Source of the DNA: Clonostachys chloroleuca
Taxonomy: Eukaryota; Ascomycota; Sordariomycetes; Hypocreales; Bionectriaceae
NCBI GenBank assembly: GCA_037952775.1
Contig: JBANAY010000003.1
Location: 14,322,001-14,386,000, forward strand
DNA: 64,000 bases
Direction: 5' to 3'
Shown piece by piece: positions 54,201-64,000 of the stretch; position 1 is the first letter of the stretch, and each line of letters opens with the position of its first letter. A program made the position numbers and the translations under genes. Under the pieces are notes generated by a model that was given only the letters and a program-made list of their open reading frames with translations, had not been told where the DNA came from and did not search any database.

Positions 54201-57200
54201 ATTATAGATATATTTATTAGTTTAAAGGGTATAATAAAGTACTTATATAAGCTAAACTTTATTCTAAATACTATTTTCTATTTATCTCTTTCTTTAATTT
54301 ATATTAAGTTATAAGCTCTCTTTAGATCTAGTATAATAAACTACTATTTACCCTATAACTAGTCTCTAAGTTCTATAATTAGTAGTAAGAGTATTCTATC
54401 TTTATATATAATCTTATTTAACTAGTAATAGTTAATAACTAAATAGAGTTTATTATTCTTTTTAGATATAAATATTATAGGATATTCTATAGATAAAGTT
54501 AATAACTATATATAGCCTTTTATTAATATATTATTAACATATTTATAGAGTATTTATAACTAGGGTTTTATAAGGTTATAATGTTTATAGAAGGCTAGTT
54601 CTCTTTCTTTAATAATAGAGATTTTATAATCCTATTAGCTATATTATAGTAATCCAGTTTCTAGGGTTTTCTTAAATAGCTTATTATATTTCTAGTATTT
54701 ATTTAGGATATAATCTAGTTTTCCCCTTTTAAGATATTTTTCTTTATCTTTTTATAATTATTTCTTTCTTACTTATTTATATTATAAATTAAATTTAATA
54801 TTATAGTTATATTTTTATTAATTTATTATATATATTTAATTAATAAAGTTTATTTCTAGAAGTTATTCTAATTTTTATATCTAGTTTAAGATTTACTTTA
54901 TTTATTATAATTCTTAGCAGAATAGATTCTTTAGTATACTAGGTTATAGTACTATTAAGATTATAACTACTATATTTACTTATTATTATAAGTTATTATT
55001 TTAGTTTTTTATAGTAGTACTTTTAGTTATTAAGGAATTATTATATTCTTCTAATATCTAATAAAATTTTAATTTCTATTAATCCTAATATAAATTTATA
55101 AGAGTATTCCTCTACTCTATATAGTTAGTAAACTAGTTTATTAATAGATTTATATTTTATAGCTATAGTAATCCTAATATAATATTATAGGAATTTAATA
55201 GTACTAAGTTATATATAATATTAAATTCTTTTTCTTAGATCTTAATTATAAAATAATTAGTTTTAGAATTAATAATTTTATTATTATACTTAAATAATAT
55301 TCTATCTAGAGTTATAATATTATAAAACTTTTTCTTTATTCTCTATAGTAAGTAGAGTTAGTTAATTACTACTAGTAAGATATAATTATATAATACTCTA
55401 TAGTCTATCTATATTATAAGCTAATATCCCTTAATCTTAATATCTATAATAATATTAATTAAATTTCCTCTCTCTATAGCTTTTAAAGTCTTTTAATTTA
55501 ATATTATTTTATTATACTATAGCTCTATTATAGATAGTTTATATTATTTTTTATCTAATTAACTTATTATTTAAACTATTCTTATTCTTCTTTATTCTTA
55601 GATATTTATTTTAGGATATCTATAAGAGTTCTTAGTTTATTTATAGAATTAAAAATAAATTATTTATATTTCTTTTTCTAATTATTTAATTTATTAATTA
55701 TAATTAGTATCTTTTTATTAGAATAAGCTTTACTCTATTTCTTTTTATTAATAAAAGTAATTTCTTATTCCTTTATATTACTACTATCTCTACTATCTAT
55801 TAGAGATAGTATACTTTATTTATAATATTATTTTATTTCTTCTTCCTATAGTTAGTATTACTATAGATATATTTTAATAGGGTTTATATTATTATTACTA
55901 TATTTAGCTAGTTCTAGTACTATTATTTTAGCTTCTAGATAGTTCTTATACTTCTAGTTATAATATTATTTAATTCAGCTATTATATTTAGCTATTATCT
56001 AATCTTTAAGGTCCTTATTTTTATACTATAGTTTAATCTTAGCTTCCTTATAAACCTTATACCTTAGCTCAGGATATAATTCAGCTAGTAGCTTACTATA
56101 GATATATTCTTCAGGGTATTCTTTTAAATCTTCCTTAAAAATAGTATATTATTTTATACTATATTATTAATATATAAATTATTATATTTATTTTATAATA
56201 TATTTATTAAGTATTCTTCTATTAGAGTATAGAAAGAAATTATTCTTAGCTTTTTCTATCTAATATACTTAGTACTAATTATTATAATAGGTTATTTAGA
56301 ATTCTAAAGAGTAGTTATATATCTATATTATCTCTATATAAATTAGTATTTTATATATACTATTACTATATTATATAGTACTAATTATATTATTTCTAAA
56401 AATAACTAATTCTTTTAATATATCTAGATATTATTTTTATATCTTTTCCTAATAATATATATAGAGTTTATTATATTTAGCTTTAATTTCTATTCTTATC
56501 TACTAGTATTATTCTTTCTTAGTAGTATTTTATAGAATAACTCTATTAGTATAATAGAATATATATTTATATTTAGTAAGTAGTTTAAATCCTAGGATTT
56601 ATTCCTCTTTTTTAAGCTTTTTCTTAAGCTCTTAGAAGATCTATTAGATTTTCTTTTATTATTTCTTAGCTATACTAAGGTTTATATATTCCTTAGGTTC
56701 TAATACTTCTCTGAAGATAGGTATATTTCTTAGTAGAAATTTAGGAATTATAATAGTTATAGAATTTCCTTCCTAATTAATTTTATATATTATTTCTAAA
56801 ACTTTAATATTAGTTTTCTTAATTACTTTTAATTACTTTTTACTATCTTTAGTAGGTTTCTAATCTTTCTTTTTTTCCTTCTTAGGTTCTGGATATTAAG
56901 ATAAGATATATCTAATCTTATTATAATTATAGTATTTATATTTCTCTATAGCTCCTAGCTCTATAAGTTCTATATATATCCTAGAGGCTATAGTATATTA
57001 CTATTATAGTTTCCTAGTATTAGTAAAATAAGTTATCTTTCTATTATAGGTTTACTAATAGTATTACTAGTTATTAATTCTTATAGCTATAGTTATATAT
57101 TTATAAATACTTTTTAGTCTATCTTCTTTATATAGTTCTTTTTAAACTTTCTTCTTAAGTTAGTTAAAGTAGTAAGATATAGTATATTCCTTATCCTATT

Positions 57201-57950
57201 TAGTTTTAGCTAGTAGCTAGAGATAGTAAGTACTAAAGATTAAATATAATCTTTTCTAAATAAGTATATTAATCTTATATTCTATCTTATACTTCTTATC
57301 TTAAATACTAAAGGTTTATTTAAGAACTTTTATAAAATAATTAAAACTTATTATAATATTAATAGTTTATTAGCTTCCTTATTTACTAAGATATTCCCTT
57401 ATAATAGATTTAAACTAATTAAGTATAACTCCCTTAAGTTATAAATAGATATATATAACTTTCCTTTTACTAGTATTAAGTATAATAGAAAAGTAATTAA
57501 AATATACTTAGAGTTAAGTTATAAATCCCTAGAGTATATCTTAGGTTCTATTAAATATCTCAGATAATAGTAGTTTAAGTAGTTATCCTAGCTCTCTTCT
57601 TTAAATAGTAGTTATAGCTTAAACCTAGAGATTAGTATATATAGTAGCTTATTATACTATAATAGCTATTATATTAGCTAGCTCCTAGTAGATATCTATA
57701 AAGTATATATAAAGCTAGTTAATTTAGTCTTATAAGAGCTATATTTCCTTAGTATAGTTATTATTATCCTTACTACTATTATTACTATCCTTATCTATAG
57801 TATTATCTTTAATAGTTAGAGTAGGTAGGTTATTATTAGCAGTAGGAGTATACTATTACTAGGCTTAAAGTACTATAGTAGCTATAATATCTTCTTTATT
57901 ATTATATAGTAATTAAGATAAAGTAATTAGCTGAATAAGAGTTATTAATA

Positions 57951-58333
57951 TATAATAGTTAGATAACTTATACTAGATAGAGGTCTAGAGTAGATTAGGG
58001 TTAAACTAATTAAAGTATTATTCTAAGTAGTATAATCAGGTTATCTTAGGCTATATAATACAAGTTACTATTAATATATAAGTATTATAGAGCTAGTAAT
58101 AATAGATATATAGATAATATTATAGTAGAGTTATAACTATATTAATAACTATTTAAAAGAGTATTCTATCTAGTAGAATAAATATATATATATACTAGGG
58201 GATTATTAAGGCTTAGTAATAATCCTGAGTTAAGGATTATAGGGATTATTATAAGATCCGAATGATCCAGGTATGATTAGAGAGAAAAAGTGGGGTCCAC
58301 ACGTGACGGTGCACGTTGGTCAAATTCGTAACA
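57951..58333 (-). repeat. 5' LTR (right Gypsy element)
   Basis: A direct repeat of 50870-51252. Here the opposite end (58240-58333, GTGGGGTCCACACGTGACGG) is unmutated and the first part is AT-shifted. Together the two LTRs therefore show most of the original sequence. Confidence 0.85.
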
Positions 58334-58920
58334 GATTGAAACCTATAGCGAGGATCGTTGCATTCCCCTCATGACTAGTTATATACAGTATCATAATTAT
58401 ATTTGACTTAGTTACCGTAGCCTGGCAGGTATAGCTAGCTATAGGAGCCTACTATTAAACTACTGACTAGTAGGCGATATGAGGATTTGGTAAGAATCAG
58501 ATGAAGCAGAATGACTATTATGAAGCAATGAACACGCCGCTTAGGGTATACAGCTGGTCGTTGTCCAAACTAGAGAGGTAATAGTCAAGCCTCGAGTAAG
58601 GTATAAGATTGCTAATGCTCAGGGCTTCAGAAGTTTCAAATCCTCGTCAGGGCGAGAAAATGTGGGCCTTTCTCGCATTGTGGATGAACCAATAATTATT
58701 CTGTTGATATTGGATACGAGCGGATCCTAGCAAACCCACTAATTCAAACTCGCTTTTGGGAGCATCTCCATCCACTAAACTCTCCCTGTCTCCACTACCG
58801 TAACTGTCAACCTCCGCTCATTGAGCCGCTCGGGCCATCATTTCCGGCCAGAACCGTAGACTTGTAAATATTATTGCTCTCTTACATCAGGGCTAGTCAG
58901 TTCGAAACCACCACGAATGC

Positions 58921-58943
58921 GCTCGTAAAACTTAGCCAATAGG
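58921..58943 (+). repeat. dispersed CTCGTAAA motif copy
   Basis: GCTCGTAAAACTTAGCCAATAGG, followed by CTAACCTCGCCACCA, which recalls the ACCTCTCCACCA end of copy B. Confidence 0.5.
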
Positions 58944-59533
58944 TAGCTTTTTCTAACCTCGCCACCATTCGCTCCGTTTATTCAGCTGTAACGTACTACA
59001 CTGAAAATATCTTAGTCTCTAAAAATGAATGTTTAGCCAAGTTAAAAGGGTGGGCGATATGTACTCTTACTTACAGCACCAAACTGAAGCTCATGGAATT
59101 TACCTCAGTCTACGTCTCGAAAAGACATTAAATAATGATCTGTTATAATAAATGCAATAAAACTTAACCTTAGCTAAAAATCCGATTACATTTTCTTTCA
59201 ATATATCTGAATCCGAGCTGGTCCGCTAGTACACTACATGGTAAACCAGTTCTTATCAAGCGGAGTTTTAGCTGTGTATAAATCCAAAAATATATTCCCA
59301 AGACTGGGATCTAACTTCCACTATAGTTAAAGCAGGGGTCACTAAAAACATAACCAATATATCTAACTAGATCCCTCATCATCCTATTCTGTAAGTAGAG
59401 GAGAGGCACAGTCAGCTGAAGGCAGTGGCGGCTACTCTCAGTCTATAGCAGTCAGCTAAGCTCATTTAGAATCAGAACTTAGTATACTATATTAGGCTCT
59501 CTATATATATACAAGAGTGAAGGAGAGAAAAGG

Positions 59534-59540
59534 TATATAA
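59534..59540 (+). promoter_or_regulatory. TATA box of second cysteine-rich protein gene
   Basis: TATATAA in AAAAGGTATATAACCTCC, about 130 bases before the ATG, mirroring the promoter of the paralogue at 1859. Confidence 0.6.
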
Positions 59541-59668
59541 CCTCCCCTTCTGCCATTGATTCAGGCTTTTAATTTTCTACTATCAATCATCAAATATTCT
59601 AAATCATCAATTTACTTAACCCCATTTTACTTTTATATATTAAATCATATTTCTTTCCGATTTTCAAA

Positions 59669-60045
59669 ATGCGTTTTATTAAGACTATCATCTCTCTTTT
59701 CTCCTTCACTCATCTTGTTGCTGCTCGTCTTGATGGCTCTGATTCTGGCCTCACTCGCCGTGAAATGGCTGAAGCAGCCCATGAGGAATACCTCGCAGCC
59801 CGCGATGAATATATTGAGAAGCGTGACCTCTTCCAGCGTGTAAGCATTCATTCATGATTAACCTATTTAATATATCCTACTAAGATATGCCTATAGGCTA
59901 AGCGTGCTGGTAAGGGGGGAAATGTCAATCGAGCCTTGTGGGAGTCATGGAGTGCCAGCGTTTGGATGGGAAGACGAGAAAATACCAACCCTGCGGGCCT
60001 TGCGCTCCTGGTGACCCCCGAAATACACCCTGTCTTTGCAAATAA
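59669..60045 (+). pseudogene. second small secreted cysteine-rich protein, frame-broken paralogue
   Basis: Exon 1 (59669-59839) is 57 codons, the same length as in the paralogue at 1859, with a signal peptide and an almost identical ARDEYIEKR segment. The 57-bp intron (GTAAGC..TAG, 59840-59896) is also the same length. In exon 2 the cysteine pattern C-x9-C-x12-C-x2-C-x9-C-x-C and a stop at 60043-60045 lie one frame away from the exon 1 frame. The slip falls in a run of six G at 59914-59919. As written, translation instead continues to about 60078 without that cysteine pattern. It is either a new pseudogene or an intact 106-residue protein with a one-base assembly error. Confidence 0.75.
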
Positions 60046-60530
60046 ACCCTGCCTTTGCATTGCCGGTAATATCAGATAACTCCGAGGTAACTATTTAAGA
60101 GGTTTAAACTATGGATAGCGGCAGATCCAGCCTCTACACTAGCTTTTCGAATTTCTCTACACCTCTTACACTATTAAAACTTTCTATCTCTAAAATATGG
60201 CAAGATTTAATAGAGTAAAAGGTTTGCAAACCTTTAAAAAGAAGACTTTCTGTTTCTTAGGCCTTGGAAATAACCCGGCTCGACCGGAAACGTGCACGAG
60301 CCGCTCCCACCAGTTTCCACTGGCTTCATAGCTAGATAGAACCTATTCGTTAGTTCTCGACAACAACACAATAGTCTACTCGCTACATTCCCTAGCTTGA
60401 TTAATGCTACAGCTACGTGACTATCTTGTCTACTACTGATTTCCTTGAAAGTTGAAAAACTGCAAATGGTCAGTATAGGTGGTCTTGGCAATACTTCAAA
60501 CTACCTTTGTTATTCTAATTCTTAGTATGC
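60046..60530. other. intergenic, nothing recognised
   Basis: About 0.5 kb, no convincing ORF or repeat. Confidence 0.4.
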
Positions 60531-61330
60531 TTATCCCTGCCAAATGAATTACAGGCAACAATCGGTAGAAACCTTCATGGACCTGATTTAGTTAATGCAT
60601 TAGGTTTTGGTTTACAGGTTGACGATTCAACAAGACTTCGTGCACAGCATTCATTTATATGGTCTTTTTTTCTCAGTAATGAAGAATTTTCAGAGGTTGA
60701 AAGAGCTTTAAAGACATACGGTAATATATTAATTATTGGCCATAATCTTCAACAACTTTATAAGGAAGCATTTAAGAAACCTAAATCGACAACTATACCG
60801 ATACATCTTCTCTTAGCTTGGAAAGCAGAGGAGATACGGATTCAAAAATTATAAAATAGCGATATTGAAATTTCAAATCGAAGATTCTTTTAAAATCAGC
60901 CCAGATGGATTCACATAACAGACTTATGGTAGATGACCTTGGACCCTACTTGAACAATGATAATGGAAAGCTATCAACATCAATTATATACTTTAAGGAC
61001 AAGACCTGGAGTGTATATGATGTGAAAGTAAAGTTCTGCCACCACTATGAAGAAATCAATACGCAAGGAGACCCTTATTCCAGTTAATATATATACTCCT
61101 TTGATATAACAAACGCACGAAGGAATTACTTCTGGTTCAAACCTGATCGACAGACAATACACCTAGAGGAAAAAGTTGAGAACGACATACAAAATCCACG
61201 GCGACCACGGCATCTGACTACAAGCTCTGATACCTATGCAGCTAACGATAAGACTCGGTGGAGAGATTTAATTAGTTTGACAAAGAGTAAGGGTGAACAT
61301 CACACCAAGTATGGTCGGAAGGAATGCTGG
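60531..61330 (+). other. unrecognised decayed coding-like region
   Basis: From about 60531 a + frame is open for about 105 codons without an ATG (it includes a LRAQHSFIWSFFLSNEEFSE segment and VERALKTYGNILIIGHNLQQ) and ends at a TAA near 60856. A second frame (60905-61087) and its read-through to about 61330 also look protein-like (KTWSVYDVKVKFCHHYEE; NARRNYFWFKPDRQTIHLEE). Together they suggest an AT-rich gene broken by stops or containing unrecognised introns. I do not recognise the product. Confidence 0.35.
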
Positions 61331-63019
61331 TGTAACCGAGGGTCTGTGACGACTTCGATCTCATCATTGGCCCGGTCGAGAACGGGGCTGGCTGGCAGCG
61401 CGATGATAGAAAAGTCGTCGTCAAGAAGCTGTCGGATTGAGAGGGGTTGATTCGACGCACAGTAATAATCAGGTACATGAAGAGGGTACACTTTTAGCCC
61501 CTATTCTCAGTACTCTAGGAAGTACTTCCGGGAGAGCCGGCCTGATTTGGTTCTTCCCTTTTCTTTGCTCTCGACATCGTCATCTCACGCACCAGTGGAA
61601 GGGCCCTGTTTCCGTCCGTTTAGGGTGGCCCATATGGCACCTGCCAGGGATCCGAGTGGTTATTAGTCAAGAATGCATGAGACCCTCATTTATGTCACGT
61701 GTAATCCGTCTAGTATAAGAGAAGACTCACTGGCGAGTCTCCGAAGAAGGAGGCTCGGAGGTCAAGATGACTTTACGAACCCTAACTACGAGATACCTGC
61801 TTTACAGCTGCTAGTTGCCAACCAAACCACTGTAAACCAGGGTTCTGACTACTTCACTCTCCATTGTACAAGCCGACACTCACATTCCGGATGGGCTAAA
61901 GTGTAGTATCGTAGGTACACCCTGTGGTGATATGAAGAGATCTGTATCCAGTAGCTTCAAATGGCTTCATTGCGTCAATTCTAGGCAAGGAAGTCTTCAA
62001 GCTTATGAAGTAATGAAGGCCGAAGTATTGGGCTGGATGCCCATGTCCCTGGGTTAACTTTCAAATCGGTGCGTGGCCTACCGCTTTATAATCTCAAACG
62101 CAGCGGCCGCCTCCCGGAGTACCTCGTATAGCCAACAAGAATTAGACTGTAGCCTAGCCCGGGTGACCAACTTTTGTCTGTAAAGTCAAGCCTACCTCTG
62201 GAATGTCGACCGAAGTCTGAAGAACTATATTTAGCCAATCATCAGGCCTAGTCAAACGTAATGAGATGCCACTCCCAATTTCGCTGAAGATGAGTTTTGG
62301 CTTAAAGGCCCAACAGTCCCGCCCAGCACCTTCCCCTCTTAGTGTTCGGCTGGGCAATGCTACTGTCCAGCTTGTCAGCTTGTCAGCTTTTTGGATCCGA
62401 TAAGCGTTAGATGGCAAGCTCGCTGAGTACGCCAAAAATGAAAAAAGCCCGAAACTTATGCGAGACAAGCTGCCTGTTCACTGGTTCGATTTTGCGAGCT
62501 GGCGATCGCACAGGCCACTTCGGCTGCTCCTTTTCCAAGGGGAAGGCGCTAGACATAAAACCTCCGACGCAGTCTGTGCCTAGCCCTCTGAGTACGGATT
62601 TGAGGGTTAGCGACGTCAACTGCAGGAGAAGATCTGTGCTACGAGCAACTCACTAGCCAGTCGAAACCTCCCCTCAAGGTTTCATCTAGTGACCAACCGT
62701 GCTAATTATCCGCTTACTGTGGCGCTATATTAACAGAGAGAAATCATCCAAGTCAGTGAATCTCAAGTCATGAAGCAAGCTCCTGTGATTGCCGCTGCCA
62801 GAGGTTGGCCGAAAAAGTATGTTGATCAGTATGTGATACGATACTGCAGTCTGCCGTATGCAATCCCGACAATGATAGACCACTGGCATGGACGATCGAA
62901 CCCCGTGCTAATGCGCTTGTGTGGATATCTCGGAAGAAGCCAATCATGCCGGTTTTAGCTCGTGTCACTTTGTCTCGTATCTCCGTGCGATATCCGTTGG
63001 CGTAGACCCATGAGCAAAC
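61331..63019. other. intergenic, no gene recognised
   Basis: About 1.7 kb of balanced composition. A minus-strand 63-codon ORF (61300-61491) and several others lack motifs. No repeat family was identified. Confidence 0.4.
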
Positions 63020-63130
63020 ATCTCACCTCGTAAAATTGAACCAATGAAAAGGCAGCCTGTTCTCGCATAGGCTGCGAAAACACCCTTTAGATTCCACTTA
63101 TGCAGTTGTTTTGTCTAGGACTTACCTATG
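63020..63130 (+). repeat. dispersed repeat, copy G
   Basis: CTCGTAAAATTGAACCAATG then AAAAGGCAGCCT, a TTCTCGCATAGGCT segment and GACTTACCTATGAGC, parallel to copy F at 19350-19460. Confidence 0.6.
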
Positions 63131-63706
63131 AGCAGAAAGTCCTAGCGGTGATCCCGAGCCGCCAAACTAGAGATGTGCGATGTTGAGTAGCCTACGTTGC
63201 GTTATGGTCTACGATCGCCATTCAGGGAGTTCGCCCATCTTCTCTAATTACAATCCGAATTATGAGATTTCGCTAGCCCGTTGTTTTCTGCACATTATCC
63301 CCGCCGAAAAACGAGGGTTTGAATTATATCATTGGTTGATACTAGAGTATAGAACACACGTAATACCGTTTTGATATCAAGAAGTTTCCTGGGCTATATT
63401 TAATTAGAAACCCAAGGATAACTTAACTAGGGAAAGAGCGCGAGACGAAACTTGACGCAAAAAGCAAGCTAGTGTACCATAGGTCGGCTATCTGTAGAAT
63501 ACTAGCATCCACCTTATTCTGTACTCTTGTTCTTAATCTCCTTTTTCTATATTACCTATTGTAGGAAGGTAAACCTAATTCTTACAAGATTTGCCTATAA
63601 ATTATACTGACAGTCGACTATATTGTGATTAAACCGGTACCTATACAGCGAGCTTGAGGATAATTCATTACTAAATGAAGGTCTTCCAGCAATATTCCTA
63701 TTGTAA

Positions 63707-64000
63707 AATCTGCACTCTGAACCCTCCGATCGCGCATCTCAAACAGGAAGTCACAGTATTCCTCCTACTTCCGCCCCAGAACCGACATTAAAACATTTTA
63801 GGTTCCATTACAGAGAGGGCTACTTGGGTTGGACCAGCATCAGCCAGCCCGGAACTATAATCCGAGAAGCCAACTTAATTGGGCGTGGTGTGTTTTGGCA
63901 CCTGGAAGCTTGGGCTGGAGAGATAATTTGGAGCTTTCTTGCGGTCCTGCTGTTCCTTACCCTTATCATCATCCTCACTGTCTACGATGGACGACCTATG
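63707..64000 (+). CDS. DUF3176-family membrane protein, N-terminal part (runs off edge)
   Basis: The frame is open from 63707 (after a TAA) to the window end. A Ser/Pro-rich disordered start is followed by a 'WHLEAWAGEIIWSFLAVLL' segment and a strongly hydrophobic helix ending LTVYDGRPM. The W-E-I..TM..YDGKPL pattern is the first transmembrane segment of DUF3176 proteins. No ATG is visible in frame, so an upstream exon is expected. The gene continues beyond 64000. It is the third DUF3176 locus in the window. Confidence 0.6.

Larger units (their letters stand above)
50870..58333 (-). mobile_element. complete RIP-mutated Gypsy retrotransposon (right copy), 7.46 kb
   Basis: Two 383-bp direct LTRs (50870-51252 and 57951-58333) bound the element. 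A purine stretch AGAGAGGGAA on the minus strand at 51258-51267 lies just inside the left LTR, so the element is encoded on the minus strand. On that strand an integrase pattern lies near 52,700-53,000 and reverse transcriptase near 54,200-54,370; the gag end is near 56,500-57,900. All frames are riddled with stops and C/G is almost absent. I found no matching target duplication (TGGCG against GATTG), so one end may have recombined. Confidence 0.8.
58334..59668. other. intergenic, upstream of second secreted protein
   Basis: About 1.3 kb without a gene. It contains one dispersed motif copy at 58921 and ends in the promoter of the 59,669 gene. Confidence 0.45.

Noticed and set aside
50870..58333. 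Reading the right Gypsy element as coding
   Set aside because: Every frame has dense stops and C/G depletion; only domain traces remain.

Overview
The window looks like an accessory, repeat-rich stretch of a filamentous ascomycete genome. Signs of this are short GT..AG introns of about 50-90 bp, TATA boxes, fungal-only families (FunK1 kinase, DUF3176, unspecific peroxygenase, GMC oxidoreductase, P450), Tad-type and Gypsy retroelements, and AT-rich blocks whose C-to-T/G-to-A decay fits repeat-induced point mutation (RIP). The species cannot be named from the sequence.

Layout. 1-860: dead Tc1/mariner transposase. 1859-2227: small secreted cysteine-rich protein (intact, two exons). 4.3-8.7 kb: broken genes (ferric reductase C-terminus, helicase-associated fragment, TPR-like fragment, short-chain dehydrogenase). 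10.2-11.0 kb: intact heme-thiolate peroxygenase. 11.6-12.7 kb: broken CE10-type esterase. 14.4-15.1 kb: solo LTR beside a mutated DUF3176 relic. 15.8-16.5 kb: intact probable GPI-anchored surface protein. 17.3-18.7 kb: PR-1/CAP secreted protein with an in-frame TAG, then a truncated NAD-dependent reductase. 19.6-20.6 kb: Tad-like LINE ORF1 remnant. 20,979-24,652: an apparently intact two-gene DNA transposon with 42-bp perfect terminal inverted repeats and a 5-bp target duplication. 24.9-25.6 kb: uncharacterised ORF. 25.7-28.1 kb: seven-exon GMC oxidoreductase, broken. 30.8-35.8 kb: SDR relic, FunK1 kinase and piggyBac transposase, all broken. 40.0-41.3 kb: broken DUF3176 gene. 42.8-44.7 kb: intact five-exon cytochrome P450. 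45.4-58.3 kb: two strongly AT-biased Gypsy retrotransposons in opposite orientation, with younger nested insertions. 59.7-60.0 kb: second cysteine-rich secreted protein, paralogous to the first. The right edge holds the start of another DUF3176 gene.

Themes. (1) The transposon at 21-24.7 kb is the strongest candidate for something undescribed: an rve/DDE integrase-core transposase with an unfamiliar zinc-finger/acidic partner protein. (2) Every frameshift I could resolve is a net loss of one base (or equivalent modulo 3), mostly in homopolymers. That raises the possibility of systematic assembly deletions rather than true decay. (3) In-frame stop codons are separate from this and several are CAG-to-TAG or TGG-to-TAG, as RIP would give. 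(4) A short dispersed motif, CTCGTAAA followed by a CCAAT-like box, recurs about ten times. No operon logic applies. The intact secreted or oxidative genes (cysteine-rich protein, peroxygenase, GPI protein, P450) look like independent accessory genes embedded in transposon debris. I saw no tRNA, rRNA or CRISPR.
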